Below are positions 23,949 through 36,311 of a stretch of 64,000 nt of DNA, piece by piece. Both the position numbers and the translations under genes were made by a program. The stretch comes from Zychaea mexicana. Lineage: Eukaryota > Mucoromycota > Mucoromycetes > Mucorales > Lichtheimiaceae. Location of the stretch: positions 241,936 to 305,935 of the forward strand of contig NW_026516713.1 in the NCBI RefSeq assembly GCF_025766255.1, written 5' to 3'. The notes under the pieces were generated by a model. The model searched no databases and was not told the DNA's origin. It saw only the letters and a list, made by a program, of their open reading frames with translations. The first letter of the stretch is position 1; each line of letters starts with the position of its first letter.

Positions 23949-25808
23949 TTTTTAGTGCTGGTTTTTTTTTTTACAAGAAGTTGCAGAAAAGAAAAAAAGA
24001 CCCGTCTTTTTTTTGTCTTTTTCTCTTTTGTGTGTAATGTGTCGCTCTTTTTTTCTGAAAAGCACCGTATGGGTGTTTCAATCAAGAGGTACTAGTAGTA
24101 GTAGTAGTAGTAGTAGAGCAGACAAGGTTAAGAAAAGAAAAAGAAAAAGACGACGACGACTTGGTCTTTTTTGTTTTTATTTAAGGAGGAAAACAAGGGT
24201 TGAAGGTGGAAGAAGAAGGGAAAGAGAGAGAGAGTCAGAAGATTGCACAGCTTTGATTGATGAAAAAAGTTATGGTCTTACACACACACACACACTTTCT
24301 CCCTGTTTGGGTCTGTATTCTCTCACACATACACACGAACCCCCATTCCCCCACCCACCCACCCACCCCCCCCAAACAGCAGCAAACCCATCTTTGGGTT
24401 ATGCATTGCCTCAAATAGACAAGTTCCATTTGCTTTCTTTCCACATAGCCTCTTCACTGCTGCTGCCTTCTTTGGTCTGCCTACGACTTCTCATTCGCTC
24501 CATGTCTTCTTGGGCTGTATCGTGCAGTAGTAGCAGTCATACCCACCTGTTTCCTTGGTTCAAACGTGTATCATACGCAGCCCGTGTTTGCAAATAACAT
24601 TCCTAAGCCGCAACCTGCTAAGCACAGCCTTCTCCTCCTCAACGGGCTCGTAGGTCCGTGAATACACTACATCATTGTTGTGTTCTTGTTGCTGTTTGTT
24701 CGCAGTAACACTTACTCTATCAGCCACCCTATGACTTGAGCGTGCTATGTCGGTAGTCGTATATCACTCATTATGAGTCTTGTCTGGCTATTGTTTTGGA
24801 TAAGTTAATGTCAAACACACAGCGCAGAAGGTTTTAAAGCGTGTATATCTTTCATTGTTCTGTCGTGATTTGCATGTCTCCAGCGACAAATTATTTCTTT
24901 CAGTTCAATGATATACATACGTCCCGGTGATGCAACGGAGAGACATAAGGACGTAGATTTGAAACACCCTTGCTGCTATTACTACTACATACGAAAGGAT
25001 GGTGGGCGCCTTTACAATATCACTACTACTGATTCGTCTACTACGAGTACGAATACTATACCTAGGTATGTGCTCGTCGTTCAGGTGATACTTATTGGCT
25101 CGGGGTACCACCACCAGCAGCAGCAGCGGCTACGGGCAGCACATCCGCTGTTTGCATCGTCATACAAATTGCATAATAATGATGATAGTAACGGTAGTAG
25201 AGAGAAGAGTGTTGCTGCGCTATCTGTAATGTATCAGGAACGTGGTATGCCGAGGTAAAACGAGTTCCTTATTCCAGTTCCATGTACCTCAACAGAGCAT
25301 ATCCCATGCCTATTTCTCCTTGTTAAGTTTTTTTTTGGTGCGCATGAAGGCCTGTTATTGCATGATAAAGTCAAAGTCGACCTTACACAACCGATGTTCT
25401 CAATAACCACCATCCATCAAGGGGGAGAGAGCAGGCAACCTGCCTTTGTGGAAGATATAGTAAAACGGCAACGGGATGGAAAGTTTTTTTTATTTTTTTT
25501 CATAGGATGGTGTGTATGGTTCTCCCAAACTTACGAAACACATCACTGCGCCGCTGGTCGATTAAGAAACCATCGTGTGATAGCAGTATAGTTGTAAAGG
25601 GAAAGCACGACTGGAACCAATAGGATCTCGCAAAAAGAAAGACCGCTAACATCAATGCTACTGCGTCTGCAAAAGATAAATTACGTGCTGCTGCCTTTTT
25701 CGTCACTTAGCCTTATTCGTATACTGCGTCGAGAGACGTGTAAGCAACTCACAAAACAATAAACGAACGGATCGCGTTTAAAGCGAAGAAAACAAACGAA
25801 CGAACGAA
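23949..25808. other. Upstream/intergenic region with low-complexity tracts and one weak ORF
   Basis: Contains an AGT trinucleotide run (24092-24116), GA, CA and CCCA tracts, and an ATG-started open stretch at 24908-25259 (MIYIRPGDATERHKDVDLKH) ending at a GTAAAA donor. A nearby second stretch (HDKVKVDLTQPMFSITTIH, 25360-25475) looks coding too, but the splice phase between the two does not match, so no gene model is offered. It may be a decayed gene. Confidence 0.4.
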
Positions 25809-27874
25809 ATGGCATCTTCCCAGTATCGATCCACAGGCACAATTAGTTTGGATCTTGTTGGATTGGTAGTACGCCTTTCTGATCAATCCGATTGCGGCGT
25901 TCTTCACTTGTATCGAGGCAATGACAACGTCAAGCTACCACCTGAGGAACAACAACAGCAAGACGACGACGGCGACGACGACGCGACTTGCGATATAAAT
26001 AATAACGATAACAACACCACCCTCGAAAAGCCAACAGAACCGACAACTACGATTGTATGTAGTTTGGATGTGCCGTCGTATCTGTCTGTGCCAGACTTTT
26101 TAAGCTTTGTAGAGCCAGTTGATCCGTTTGTAAGCCATTATCGAGTTATCCGGTACGCGTTATTTTCCAATCCCTAGACGACACATTTTATGTAATCATC
26201 AACGCACACACACCCTGACATACGCATTGTTTCTTTTTTCGCTTGTGATTTATCTATAGTGAGACAGATCCTGACAAGTACATGGTCTTGATGAAGTTTC
26301 GCGATCCTGAAGCAGCACGCGATTATTATAGCCAATACAATGGTCGTCGCTTCAGTTCAATGGAGGTTCGTGTACCACTGTGTCCCCCTCCCCCTTTTCG
26401 CTAATAACAGGAGATCCGGTCTAATCCTTTTCATTGGTGGACAGCCGGAAACATGCCGAGTCATCTATATCCAATCTGTCGAGATGAACTCGGTTCTCAT
26501 GCCACCATACACGTTTCCATTCGTCAACGACACAACCACCATCCGACGAGCCGACGATGACACGCCTATCTGTCCTGTCTGCTTAGAACGGATGGATGAA
26601 AAAGTGACTGGATTATTGACCATCCTCTGTCAGCATACATTCCATTGCTATTGTCTTTCCAAATGGGGTGATGGTAGTTGCCCCGTGTGTCGATATTCAC
26701 AAAAACCACAAGCAAATAACAATGATGGGGACGACCCGTTACAATTGCTACTGCAAGGTCAACAACAAATACAACAACAATTTCAAGAACATCCCGAGCA
26801 ACAGCAGCAGCAGCAACAACAACAGAAACAATGGTCCTATCGAGAGGCAAATGAGTGTACGGCATGTGGATCGATCGAGAACCTGTGGATCTGTTTGATT
26901 TGTGGTCATATCGGTTGTGAACAGGCATCGCACGCGTTGGAACATTCGAACCACAGCAACCATCCGTATGCTTTGGAGATCGAAACACAACGCGTATGGG
27001 ATTTTGCAGGTAATAATTACGTCCATCGCTTGATTCAGAATATGGTGGACGGTAAATTGGTCGAGTTACCCTCTGGTGGATCGGCGGATGATGAACCATC
27101 CTCCACTCTTGGACCTCACGCAGTTAGTGGTAGCGGCGGTGGTGCACCTCAAGTAAGTAAATTCATCATAGGCTCTGTGTGTGTTCTCTTGTATGTGTAT
27201 GGATCACAAGAGACAGAGAAAGCTGATTAATATCACTTCATGTTTTTAGGAAAAACTAGATGCCATGTCATTGGAATATAGCTACTTGATGACATCCCAA
27301 CTGGATTCTCAACGAATATACTATGAAGATTTCTTGGACGACGCCACATCCCAACTTTCTGCCCTTACTAGACAAGTCAAAGGCTTGACAAAGGATCTGC
27401 AAAACACGCACCAAGAGAAGGAAAATATATCAGAGAAATGCAGAGATGCCTCGACATCACTCAAGGACGCACAGATGCACAAAGAACGCGTGGATCAGTC
27501 ATTACAGGAGTTCAAGGATCGGTATGAAGCTTCACGTCGTCAGCTGGCTACTGAAAAAGAGGTTAGTCGTTTCTCACTATCGCATCCTTGTGCTCATCAC
27601 ATGTCTCTATTCACCGCCCAACCCCACCCCCCTCGGATTGCTAACTGTCGTTTTTTAGACAACCAACTCACTTCTTAAAGAAAATCAAACATTGCAAAAG
27701 TCGATAGAACAAAGACAGCAGATGGTCAAGGAGCTAGGTGACCAAGTGCGTGATCTCAAATTCTTTTTGGAGGCACGTGAAAAAGTGCAGGAGCATCCAG
27801 AATTGGGAGGTGGCAGTGTTGGTACTAGGTCATCATCATCCGGACGAAAAGCCAAAAGGGGTGCAAAGCGGTAA
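25809..27874 (+). CDS. ETP1: BRAP2/Etp1-type RING-UBP zinc finger protein
   Basis: Five exons (25809-26152, 26260-26365, 26445-27152, 27250-27561, 27659-27874) encode 561 residues. Residues 1-150 form the BRAP2 RRM-like domain, ending MKFRDPEAARDYYSQYNGRR. The RING begins at residue 193 (CPVCLERMDEKV, CQHTFHCYCL, CPVCR). It is followed by a Gln-rich insert and a UBP-type zinc finger (CTACGSIENLWICLICGHIG, HALEHSNHSNHPYALEIE). The C-terminal 170 residues are coiled coil (TRQVKGLTKDLQNT, QVRDLKFFLEARE), ending in a basic tail. BRAP2 in animals is a ubiquitin ligase acting on Ras/MAPK scaffolds; the yeast homologue Etp1 acts in ethanol response. The polyglutamine insert between RING and UBP is lineage-specific. 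All splice phases agree. Confidence 0.95.
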
Positions 27875-29088
27875 AGAACTCATGTTTTTTGCGCCCGCTT
27901 CACGTCCCCCCCCCCCTGATACCCTCCCTGCCGGAATGGTTGGTCCGCGAGGGAGAGTGAGCAAATTATGTGTACAACCGTCGACCTTCTCTCCAAGTCA
28001 TCAGCATTACCAAATCGCGTCATATGGCAAAACACCCATCAACCCCGAGAACCCATTCTTCCTCCCCCAGCAACAATAACACTACCATAGTTACATATAT
28101 ACCCCCTACACACGCACACACTACTAATTGCACTGCCTCCTTCCGAATTTTTGTACATATTGTAAGAGTCTTTTTTTGATATTTTAGACAATCACGTACA
28201 TAGTTATAATAAGATACAAAGAAACCCTTCATGTTCTTGGTTAAGTCTTTGGCGTGATGCTTTCAGGGTGCTCGGACAGGCGTACGGTCCAACGTAGTAT
28301 TTGTTTTAAGCGAGCTGAAATGTCTGTTCATCACTGTATACGCATTTTGATATAGTTGCTCCTATACCTCGTGGCATATGTAAAATGCATCATCAAGTAT
28401 TCAATGCAATAGTAGCACACAGTAGCAGTACATGACGAGAAATGCATTTCATATTGTTCGTAGTGTATAAGCACATTATGAACATATGTTTTGCTTCCCG
28501 ATACGTATTGCTTAGCTACCTCAGTTTCTTTTGCACTCATTTCCTTCCCTAATGTATAGCACTATAATATACCACTGTTATAAGGTGTTAATTTCGGACA
28601 TACTCAAGTGTATGGCTACTGCGAGATAATGATGGGAGGTAGAAACCGTTCTCTTGTGAGGCTCACCATGTTGTGGTCATGTCGCTTTTCAATATACGTA
28701 CATGCTTCATAACAGTATGTACCACAATTGATACTGCTATATATCTTTAATGTTCTATGCATAAACGTAGCAGCGTAATACAACAAGAAAATATATACAA
28801 CCTATACCTTAGTGGCAGACATAATATAATAGGCGTCTAGAAAATTTATGATTTATATGTTTGCCAGGCGAAATAAAACAGAAAGATGCATTTTAATATA
28901 AGTGATTTCAAAAGAAAGAGAAAGTTATAGTGATGAGATAATGATGCTAGTTATGAAAAGACACTGGAGAAGAAGGAGGGGAGGGGGAGGAAGAGTTTAT
29001 ACTAGGTGGATTTATCGACCTGTAGTAGCACTAGTGATAAGACTAACGAATTAGAGAATTAAATACATGTGTAAATTGTCTAGGGTTG
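27875..29088. other. Intergenic region between convergent genes
   Basis: AT-rich 3' sequence of the BRAP2 gene and of the leftward lipase gene. Scattered G-rich tracts occur near 28970-28990. No exon, RNA gene or repeat could be supported. Confidence 0.5.
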
Positions 29089-32000
29089 TCAATAAGTTGC
29101 TCTGAGTTGATCAAACGCAGTCTGATAACTTCCAAGCATATGGTCTTCTATGCAAGATTTAGTGATAAATATTTCATTAGATATAGAGTGCGAGCCAACA
29201 TGGGCCGTGAATCGTGATCGCGTGGCGCCTGGGATCTTTTTTGATACTTCTTTTGCTTTGGATTTTGCTTTTTTGCCTAATCGACGACGTCGACTTATAT
29301 TTCTCCAGGAAACCATGGTGGATGTACGTGACGGAGCAGCAGTCGAGCTAAATACCCGATGCTCTTTTGTTCGTCGAATGTATACAATATTCCCAGGTAT
29401 ATACAGCTAATAAATTGTAAAGATATTAGTTCAAATTGCACTTTTTTTTTTATCACAGAAACACACTGTTAAAAGAACATACCAGAGGATATAACTGATC
29501 CACACTATGATAAATCCTATCACGACATCGTGTAAGGATCTCAAAGCAAACTTTCCGTGTCGCTGGATCTGTCATGACTTTATGCCATCCTCCGAGCGTC
29601 TCATACGCACTGATCGTATCCATGATCAACTCCTTTAACTCCATGGCTGTACCATATGACATCCGACCGACAATATCGTCTTGGCAGATGAAACTGTGTA
29701 TATACTTGTCGTATTTGTGGTTGAGTTCGCGTGAGCTCAGTGCAACAGGTGCATAGCTGTAGCAATGTAATTGGAAATTAGGATTGTTGGAGAGTCGGCG
29801 TAAGACGGCGATTTGTTCAGATACGAGCATGGTTAATAAACTAGCTGCGCCGCCGCCCAAGGAATGGCCCGTGATGATAAAGGATGAAAGCTCGTTGCTG
29901 TGGTGATGAATGTAACGGAAAATTTGTGGGATGATGTTGGTATAGAACCACTGGGCCGAGGCGAGCATGCCAGCATGCACAAGACCGCCTTTAAACGGTT
30001 TGTATTCGCATACAAGATCCGTAATTGCATCGTAGAGACTCTACTTGAATATATTATATATGAGTTTTGTTCGATAGGAGTTTCGTTCGACAAAATGTAT
30101 CCAACAGCAAAACAAGATCTTTTGGCTACTTTACCCAAGTGCCACGAATACTCAGTACAATCGCTTTTCTGGATCGATCAATCGCAACAAAGTAACTTGG
30201 CTGAAACACAGCGCCTTTTCGCAAACCGTACTCGTAACCGAGAAGATCTTCTGGGTGCAATTTCAAAAATCGCATGATAGCCAGTCTGTTGGAGCGTGGA
30301 TGCCGTGCTTCGCGCATATATTGGCCATACGATCCTAGATAGCAAAGACCTCGCCAACCGTATGCCATGAGCGCATAGTCAAAATAATGACATGCTTCAT
30401 CCATCAATTCTCGGTCTTTGATTTCTCGACTAGGTGGAGGCCTATATTGAACAAAAATAAGTTAGCTATCTATCAACCCATCCCCTGACAGTCATATGCT
30501 TTACCTGGGAAGTGATTTATAATAACGTTCGAGAATAATCATGGCTTTCAGTAACCGGAAACTCGTCACTTTGAATCCTTGACCCTAAAAATTTTAAAGC
30601 ATTAAGTCAAACATACTATGTTAGAGTAGCATGGAAGGCAAGTGTACGAAACTTACAAATGCATTTGCAAGTTTCATGATGGACCGCACTAGTGCGCGTG
30701 TCTGACTGCTGACAACCAAACTAATCAGACGGTCAAATGCCGGATGCGATATCGCAACGTCGTCAAAAGAGTCACGCATCCATTGAGACGCAAAGTTCTT
30801 GTCACCGAAATTAACACTTTGAATGATATGCTGTGCTCTTCGACTCGCACTATCCTTGATTCGATCACGCCGTCGCTGCTTCTTTTCCTTTTTCTCTGTT
30901 CCTGTTTTTGAGGCATACTGCATTTCTTCGTGTTGTCTTTTCTCTTCTTTTTCTGCTTCAGCATAATCGGACGGAACCGCTTTTGCATGATCGTCAGCAT
31001 CGTTTTGTGAGAAACCGTAGCGCTGTCCTCGCGCCGATGTAGGTGCTTTATGCGTGAAAAGACTACTGATCCAGCCAAAACATGTGTTGCGTTGTTTCTT
31101 CTTTTTCGGATTTTGTTGTTGTTGAATGCTTGTCGTTGCAGTAGTGCGTGTGGAAGTAGGCTGCACGCGTCGATGCCGTGACGATCGTTTGGACCCAGTT
31201 AAGCTAGAGTCGGACCCGGGGACATGAGAATTCATGATTGTTGCAAGTCGATCATGAAAGATCACGTCGACAGTGGTTTCGTCACGTGCAAGTTCACCAC
31301 GACCGTGTTGGGAACTATGTTGTGCTGTCATGGTTCTTATTAACGTTCCTGCTCCTCCATCTTGTTCTTCTTCGTCCCCTTCATCTGATTCTGCCCCAGG
31401 TCTTGATCGAGAAACATGGGTGGATTTGCGTCGAACAGGCGATACTGATAATTGCGAGCTGCTTTTGCGTTTCGAGGCGCATGGATAATCAATATCAGGT
31501 CGATGACTCACGCGTCGCATGGGCGGTGCAGGAAACAGTCCAGTTTGATCAAATAACGAGCTATCGTCGGAATCGTCGGCATGATTGTATGAGTAGCGTC
31601 GTGATGCATTATCGTGAATATCGCCATGAGGAGATAAAAGTGGGGGTGCTTCAATGTCGGAAGGTTGCTGGTAATGATAACGCATACGGATCTGAATCGA
31701 ACCTATGAGCTTTTTACTGTTCAATCGGCCAGAAGCTTCCACAAGTGTTGCCAGGTCGGTATTAATGATTGTATCTTTGACGTCCTCGGGTAACCCTCGA
31801 CGCGTATGGTATTCGTAAATGGGTAGAAATCTAAGTAAACACGCATATACACCAAATACTTATTACAAAGTGTACGGAGATTTCGGGTCGACCGAATTTC
31901 ACTAATACTACTGTTACTAGTATTTATTTACTAGTGTCTGTCTTACGTTACAAAAATGTCGTCTTTGCCTTTAAGTTTAGATAATTTGAGTTTAGCCTTG

Positions 32001-32690
32001 CCGACATGTTTGGATTTGTGTGGCCAATGTTTGCGTGGTTTATCGTACAAGTCAAACTAAAAGTTGTAGCCATCACAGTTAATCTCAATATAGTGAATTA
32101 TGAACAAAAAAGAAAACCTGCTTTTTATCATTCCAAGGGTTGGATTTAACTTACATCAATGGTATCAAAGAGCTGTGCATGATATGATACAACAAACACA
32201 AAGCCTTCATTCCAATCACCGGTACATTTCGTCGAACGCGAAGAGAAATACTGCGCTGAGCCCATTTTGACTCGCATAATGGGTCGTTTAAACGGAGTAT
32301 CCGTGCGTATATTGAGCAAATCTACCTGTTAATTCAAAAAGTGTAAAAAGTCGTGTGCGTGCGCGTGCGTTGTGGATATGTCCCAAGTTAAGAAAAAAAA
32401 ATCATTGTTTTTTATTTTCCCAATTTGAAAGAAACGGGGTGATGTTATATACATATATATATGCGTATATATACCTGAAGTTTACCAACAGGAAGTTCAT
32501 GGTGACCGGTTTGATACTGCTTCCATTCTTGTTTGATTCGGTGAATGTCCGGGACCGACAATGTTCTGGCGTGAACCCATGCTTGTTCGCGAGCTGGTGG
32601 TTTTTTCTTTCTAGCGTGTAGTAATTGCTGATTACTGTCCGCTGTAAGAAATGAATACGCGACTTGAGTCGAGTCGCTGCTGACGCTCAT
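29089..32690 (-). CDS. C2-domain class 3 lipase, diacylglycerol lipase-like
   Basis: Eight exons (32690-32475, 32325-32155, 32056-31947, 31830-30657, 30584-30505, 30441-30135, 30040-29483, 29406-29089) give 977 residues with all phases consistent. Residues about 40-165 form a C2 domain (GKLQVDLLNIRTDTPFKRP, FDLYDKPRKHW), which often targets membranes via calcium or lipid. A basic, Ser-rich linker follows. The lipase core has SYFVAIDRSRKAIVLSIRGT, then SLYDAITDL, and the nucleophile elbow FIITGHSLGGGAASLL with Ser near residue 746. Further conserved pieces are YAPVALSSRELNHKYDKYIH and CQDDIVGRMS. RGT-S-x2-D-x2-TDL and GHSLGGG are the hallmarks of DAG lipases, which split DAG into monoacylglycerol and fatty acid. 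The neighbouring four-TM gene is divergent, with 737 bp between starts. Confidence 0.93.
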
Positions 32691-33427
32691 TGGTCACCTG
32701 AGCACGTCATTAATTGAGGGAGGAGAGAAAGGTTAAAAAAAACAATGCTGGAATTCGTCCATTTGAAGGTCGGTTTCCCGGCAGTGGCGCCGACATATAC
32801 TGTTTTTTTTTCGTTCGGCTGAAATCCATCCGTTTCGGTTGACGGGCGCAATAGCCCGGTTGTTATCCCCTTTTGTTCAATAATGAAATCTGGCCAATTA
32901 AAGTTTTGGACGTAGATAGTTTATCCTTAATTATGTCCTCTCTTCTTATGTATGTACATTGACCATGTGTCCGGGTATCAAAATAGGCTACTGTGGATGT
33001 ATAATATAGGGGCATCATCCTTATTTATTGTGGTTGTTATGTTTATGATATGGTCGTCATGGTTACCGTTGACATAACAGCAAACACAGCTCTAGGAATA
33101 TGAATGACTTTAATGACCCGCTCCATTTGTGAATGAAAGGGAACCCAATGCAGTCTAGTATACATGATAAGAAAAGAGACATTTAATGTGTGCTGGTTGA
33201 GTATATATACGTGAGCATTGAGGACACTCGATTACAGTGAGAGAGTGATGCACAAATAGATAGCAAGGTGATTCAACACACACCCACTCACGGGCACACA
33301 CTTGGTTGCAGGTGCAGAACCAGCACAAAGATTAAATTTGTCGGAGGTTCTTGCCAATTGAAAAAGTGCATAGTCTTCTTTCCCTTCCTTTTACCTTTTT
33401 ATTTTTAGCTTACTACTTACTACTACC
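32691..33427. promoter_or_regulatory. Divergent promoter region (lipase / four-TM protein)
   Basis: 737 bp between two start codons facing away from each other. No exon is visible. Pyrimidine-rich sequence precedes the rightward ATG (33380-33415). GC-rich, partly self-complementary sequence (TTGACGGGCGCAATAGCCCG, about 32839-32858) lies upstream of the lipase. A TATA-like run (TATATATACG) lies near 33203. Specific factor sites cannot be named. Confidence 0.4.
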
Positions 33428-34344
33428 ATGAAATGTTGTTTTTGCATTAACTTGAGGTAAGCATCAGAACGATTGCAAAGGTTTTTTATGTGCTATAATA
33501 TTAATACTAAAGTTATTGTATAGAACGGCTACGTTGTTTTTGGCTGTTCTCGGCACCATTACTCATCTCTACGGAGCCTTTGCATTGACCGCACTCAGCG
33601 ATGAATTCGACGACGGCGACAGTGGCACTGTATTTGGCTTGACAATGTACTCTTATCTTTCAGGTGTTGCCTGTCTTGCCGGTGCTGTTGGTGTGATCAA
33701 GGTGGGTATTTGTATACATATTTATAACTTGTAGAACACCAAACCGAATAGAACGATAAATACACTTACTAACATTTTAATGGTCAAACCGCAGCACAAT
33801 GCCAAGCATCTCCGTCTCTTCTCGGCGTTCTACTGGGTGGATTTGGCACTCCACATGGTGTTTTCTGTGGCCAGCGCCTTTCTATTCTTCAGCATGCACA
33901 GCGAAGTGTGCCAACAAGTTGTCCAAGAAGCACCCAAGGATGAACACATTGACATGGAAACTTGTGAAACAGCATACATTGGCAGTGCTTGGGTGATTAC
34001 CATCGCCATGGCTGTTAACCTTCTTCTTAAGGTAAAGTATTAATTTTCAATCTGTCTCTCTCTCTCTCCTTTTGATATGTGTGTATATGTGTGTGAGAGG
34101 GATATAGCTATAACATTTTCTAAAAATATGACGAATCAATTGAATTTGTGTAATATAGCTTCACTTTGCATTCGCCATCCATTCGTACATGCTCCAAGTC
34201 AAGCAGGAACAACAAGAAGAATCGTTTGCCCAGGAAGCTGTTGTTGTCGGATATCCAGCTGCTGCTCCGCCCGTCTACAACGATGTGGAGAAGGAAACAG
34301 TTTTCGTGGCTGGTCAAGAATTTGTACCCAATGAGAAGAAGTAG
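33428..34344 (+). CDS. Four-transmembrane protein with C-terminal PPVY motif
   Basis: Exons 33428-33456, 33524-33701, 33795-34031 and 34159-34344 encode 209 residues. The first exon is only 29 nt (MKCCFCINL) and places a cysteine-rich start before TM1 (TATLFLAVLGTITHLYGAF). TM2 (YLSGVACLAGAVGVIK), TM3 (VDLALHMVFSVASAFLFF) and TM4 (AWVITIAMAVNLLLKLHFAF) follow. A luminal or extracellular loop between TM3 and TM4 has two cysteines (SEVCQQVVQ, METCETAYIG). The cytosolic tail has PPVYNDVEKE, a PPxY motif for Rsp5-type ligases. The N-terminal cysteines may be palmitoylated. I recognise the layout but not the family name. Confidence 0.85.
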
Positions 34345-34944
34345 ATTGGGTCTCCGTAAATAATAGCTCAAAAGAAAGAAAATTTTTTTTGTCGCTCTTT
34401 TTCTTTGCTATAAATAAGTCTTTCTTCAAAACACCAAGGGCTTTGTTGCCTTTCTTTCACTTTACTTTCTTTGGGACCCTTGACGTGTAAGTGCTTTTAT
34501 TATGAATGCTGTACAATAGAAGAAGAGAGAATCGATGGTCCACTCGAAATGATGCAATTCTTATTGAATTTCTTCAAATGATCCACATGATTCAACTTGA
34601 CACCTGATCGATGGCTTTGCTTCTCTCTTTCGCTGTCTTGTTTTCGCTGTTTTTGCAATATAAGCTAACGCGTTGGTGTGCTTTCTTTGCTACTAGGTTC
34701 CTTCTTCCCTGCCCACACACACTTCTTTTAGATAGGAATTGATGATGTTTATAGAGCCAAAATAAAGTTTCTTTTTTTTTCTTATTCAAATGAAAACAAA
34801 CAACAAAATGAAAGAGTGGATGAGAGAGTGAGAGAGAAACTGTCTTCTTTTGATATTGTGTGCTGTGTGTTGTTTTATGTGCACCTTCTGCAATAATCTG
34901 TACGGGTAGATCCTTGTGGAAGAGAGAGGGAGCAACAAGAAAAT
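34345..34944. other. 3' region between convergent genes
   Basis: Both flanking genes end here, so it should contain two 3' untranslated regions. A-rich and T-rich tracts and GA repeats (34816-34842) occur. No coding exon is supported. Confidence 0.5.
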
Positions 34945-36144
34945 TTATGCTCCCAAAGTAGGGAATGCACTTGCATCCGAGAGGTTGACGTTCATATTTA
35001 CACCTCTTCCACGACCTCCGCGGCCACGACCGCCTCGCCCACCTCGTCCACCACGTCCGCCACGTCCGCCACGTTCGCCACTGCCACCGCGTCGTTCGCC
35101 TCGTCCACCGCTTGGTCGATGCGGTGGGTGTTCAATGTCAATGTACACCTTTTCCTTCTTGTTCTTGTTCTTTTGTTTTTGTGCGACTTCCTTGCCACCA
35201 AAGTAGACCTCGTCTTCCTTGTTGAGCGGGACGGCGTCCTTCCATTGGCCACCGTCGCTGCCTTCGTTTGCTTGACGTGCTTCAGGAAGCTGGAAGCGGT
35301 TGTCGCGCTTAGCTGCTTGGTTAGCCTGGTATTCTTCCAGGGTCTTGTACTCAGGCTCCGCAGGCGTGGCCGTGCCCGATCCCGTCTGACCCTCCGCTGC
35401 TGGGTCGTCGGGCGACATTGTGTCATGCGCACTTTTTTTGGGTCAAAAGAAAAGCAGCATGTTAAAAAGCGACGTTCTTTTTCTCAAATATACCAGCACT
35501 CGTACTACTACTACTATACTACTGTGCTGCTATAGCCAGAAAGAATGTCTATTGAAAACTATACGTACGCATCCCACTGGGCAGTCTCGGCTCGACCCCA
35601 TCCTTGATTGACTTTTTTGTCGTTGTCACTTGAGATATGTGTTGCATGAGAGTTAATTTTTTTTTGACAGTGATTTTATATTGTTGTTATTGAACGAATC
35701 AAACGCGGGGGGTGGGGGGTGGCGTAGGGAGAGAGGGAGAAGAGGGAAAACACTTACACGATGCCAGTGGCACTGTGACGATCGTACTGACGGCCGCGCG
35801 GAGGACGTTGGGCGGCAGCAGGTGCGGCGTCGTTGCTGGCGGTGTTGCTGCTTTCGAGCGAATCGCCTCCACCACCTGCGGCGCCACGGTCACGGCCTCT
35901 TCGAGACGGGGGCGACACTAGTTGCAATAGAGTGGATGGTTGTCAGCAAGACCAGCTCTGAACAAGAAAGAAAGACGTTATTACCTGCTACACGGGTGTG
36001 CAAATTTCGCGTATCCTGACGCTTGCTGCGACTGGGCGGTTGATCATCTTTCTTGTCCGTTGGCTTTGTGTTTCCAAGCTTGTCCGTCTCAGAGGGCTCG
36101 TCGCCCAGAAGGGCTTCAAACCTATTGACCGTAAATGCAGACAT
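34945..36144 (-). CDS. STM1: Stm1/SERBP1-type ribosome- and RNA-binding protein
   Basis: Exons 36144-35985, 35917-35758, 35628-35569 and 35431-34945 give 288 residues; phases 1, 2 and 2 match. The N-terminus MSAFTVNRFEALLGDEPSE is typical. RQYDRHSATGIVDNDKKVNQ then GWGRAETAQWDA is the conserved HABP4/PAI-RBP1 block, and EYKTLEEYQANQAAKR is the second. The C-terminus is a long RGG box (about residues 245-280), then VNMNVNLSDASAFPTLGA. Such proteins bind RNA and idle 80S ribosomes and help preserve them in starvation. Cytosolic. The 60-nt third exon holds just the core motif. Secure by motif order. Confidence 0.93.
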
Positions 36145-36276
36145 GCGGAAAAGCAAAAGTTTGAGTGAGAAAGAAAAGAAGAGGAAAGAGAAGAGAAACC
36201 CTCCAACAAAACAGCCCATGTCAACTTAGGTCTCTTACTTTGGGTGGCCTCGGAGCTTCAAAAAACAGAGAAAAAA

Positions 36277-36311
<35 letters not shown>

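Noticed and set aside
32839..32880. tRNA-like stem near the lipase promoter
   Set aside because: A short GC stem is present, but no cloverleaf, T-loop or acceptor pairing could be built.
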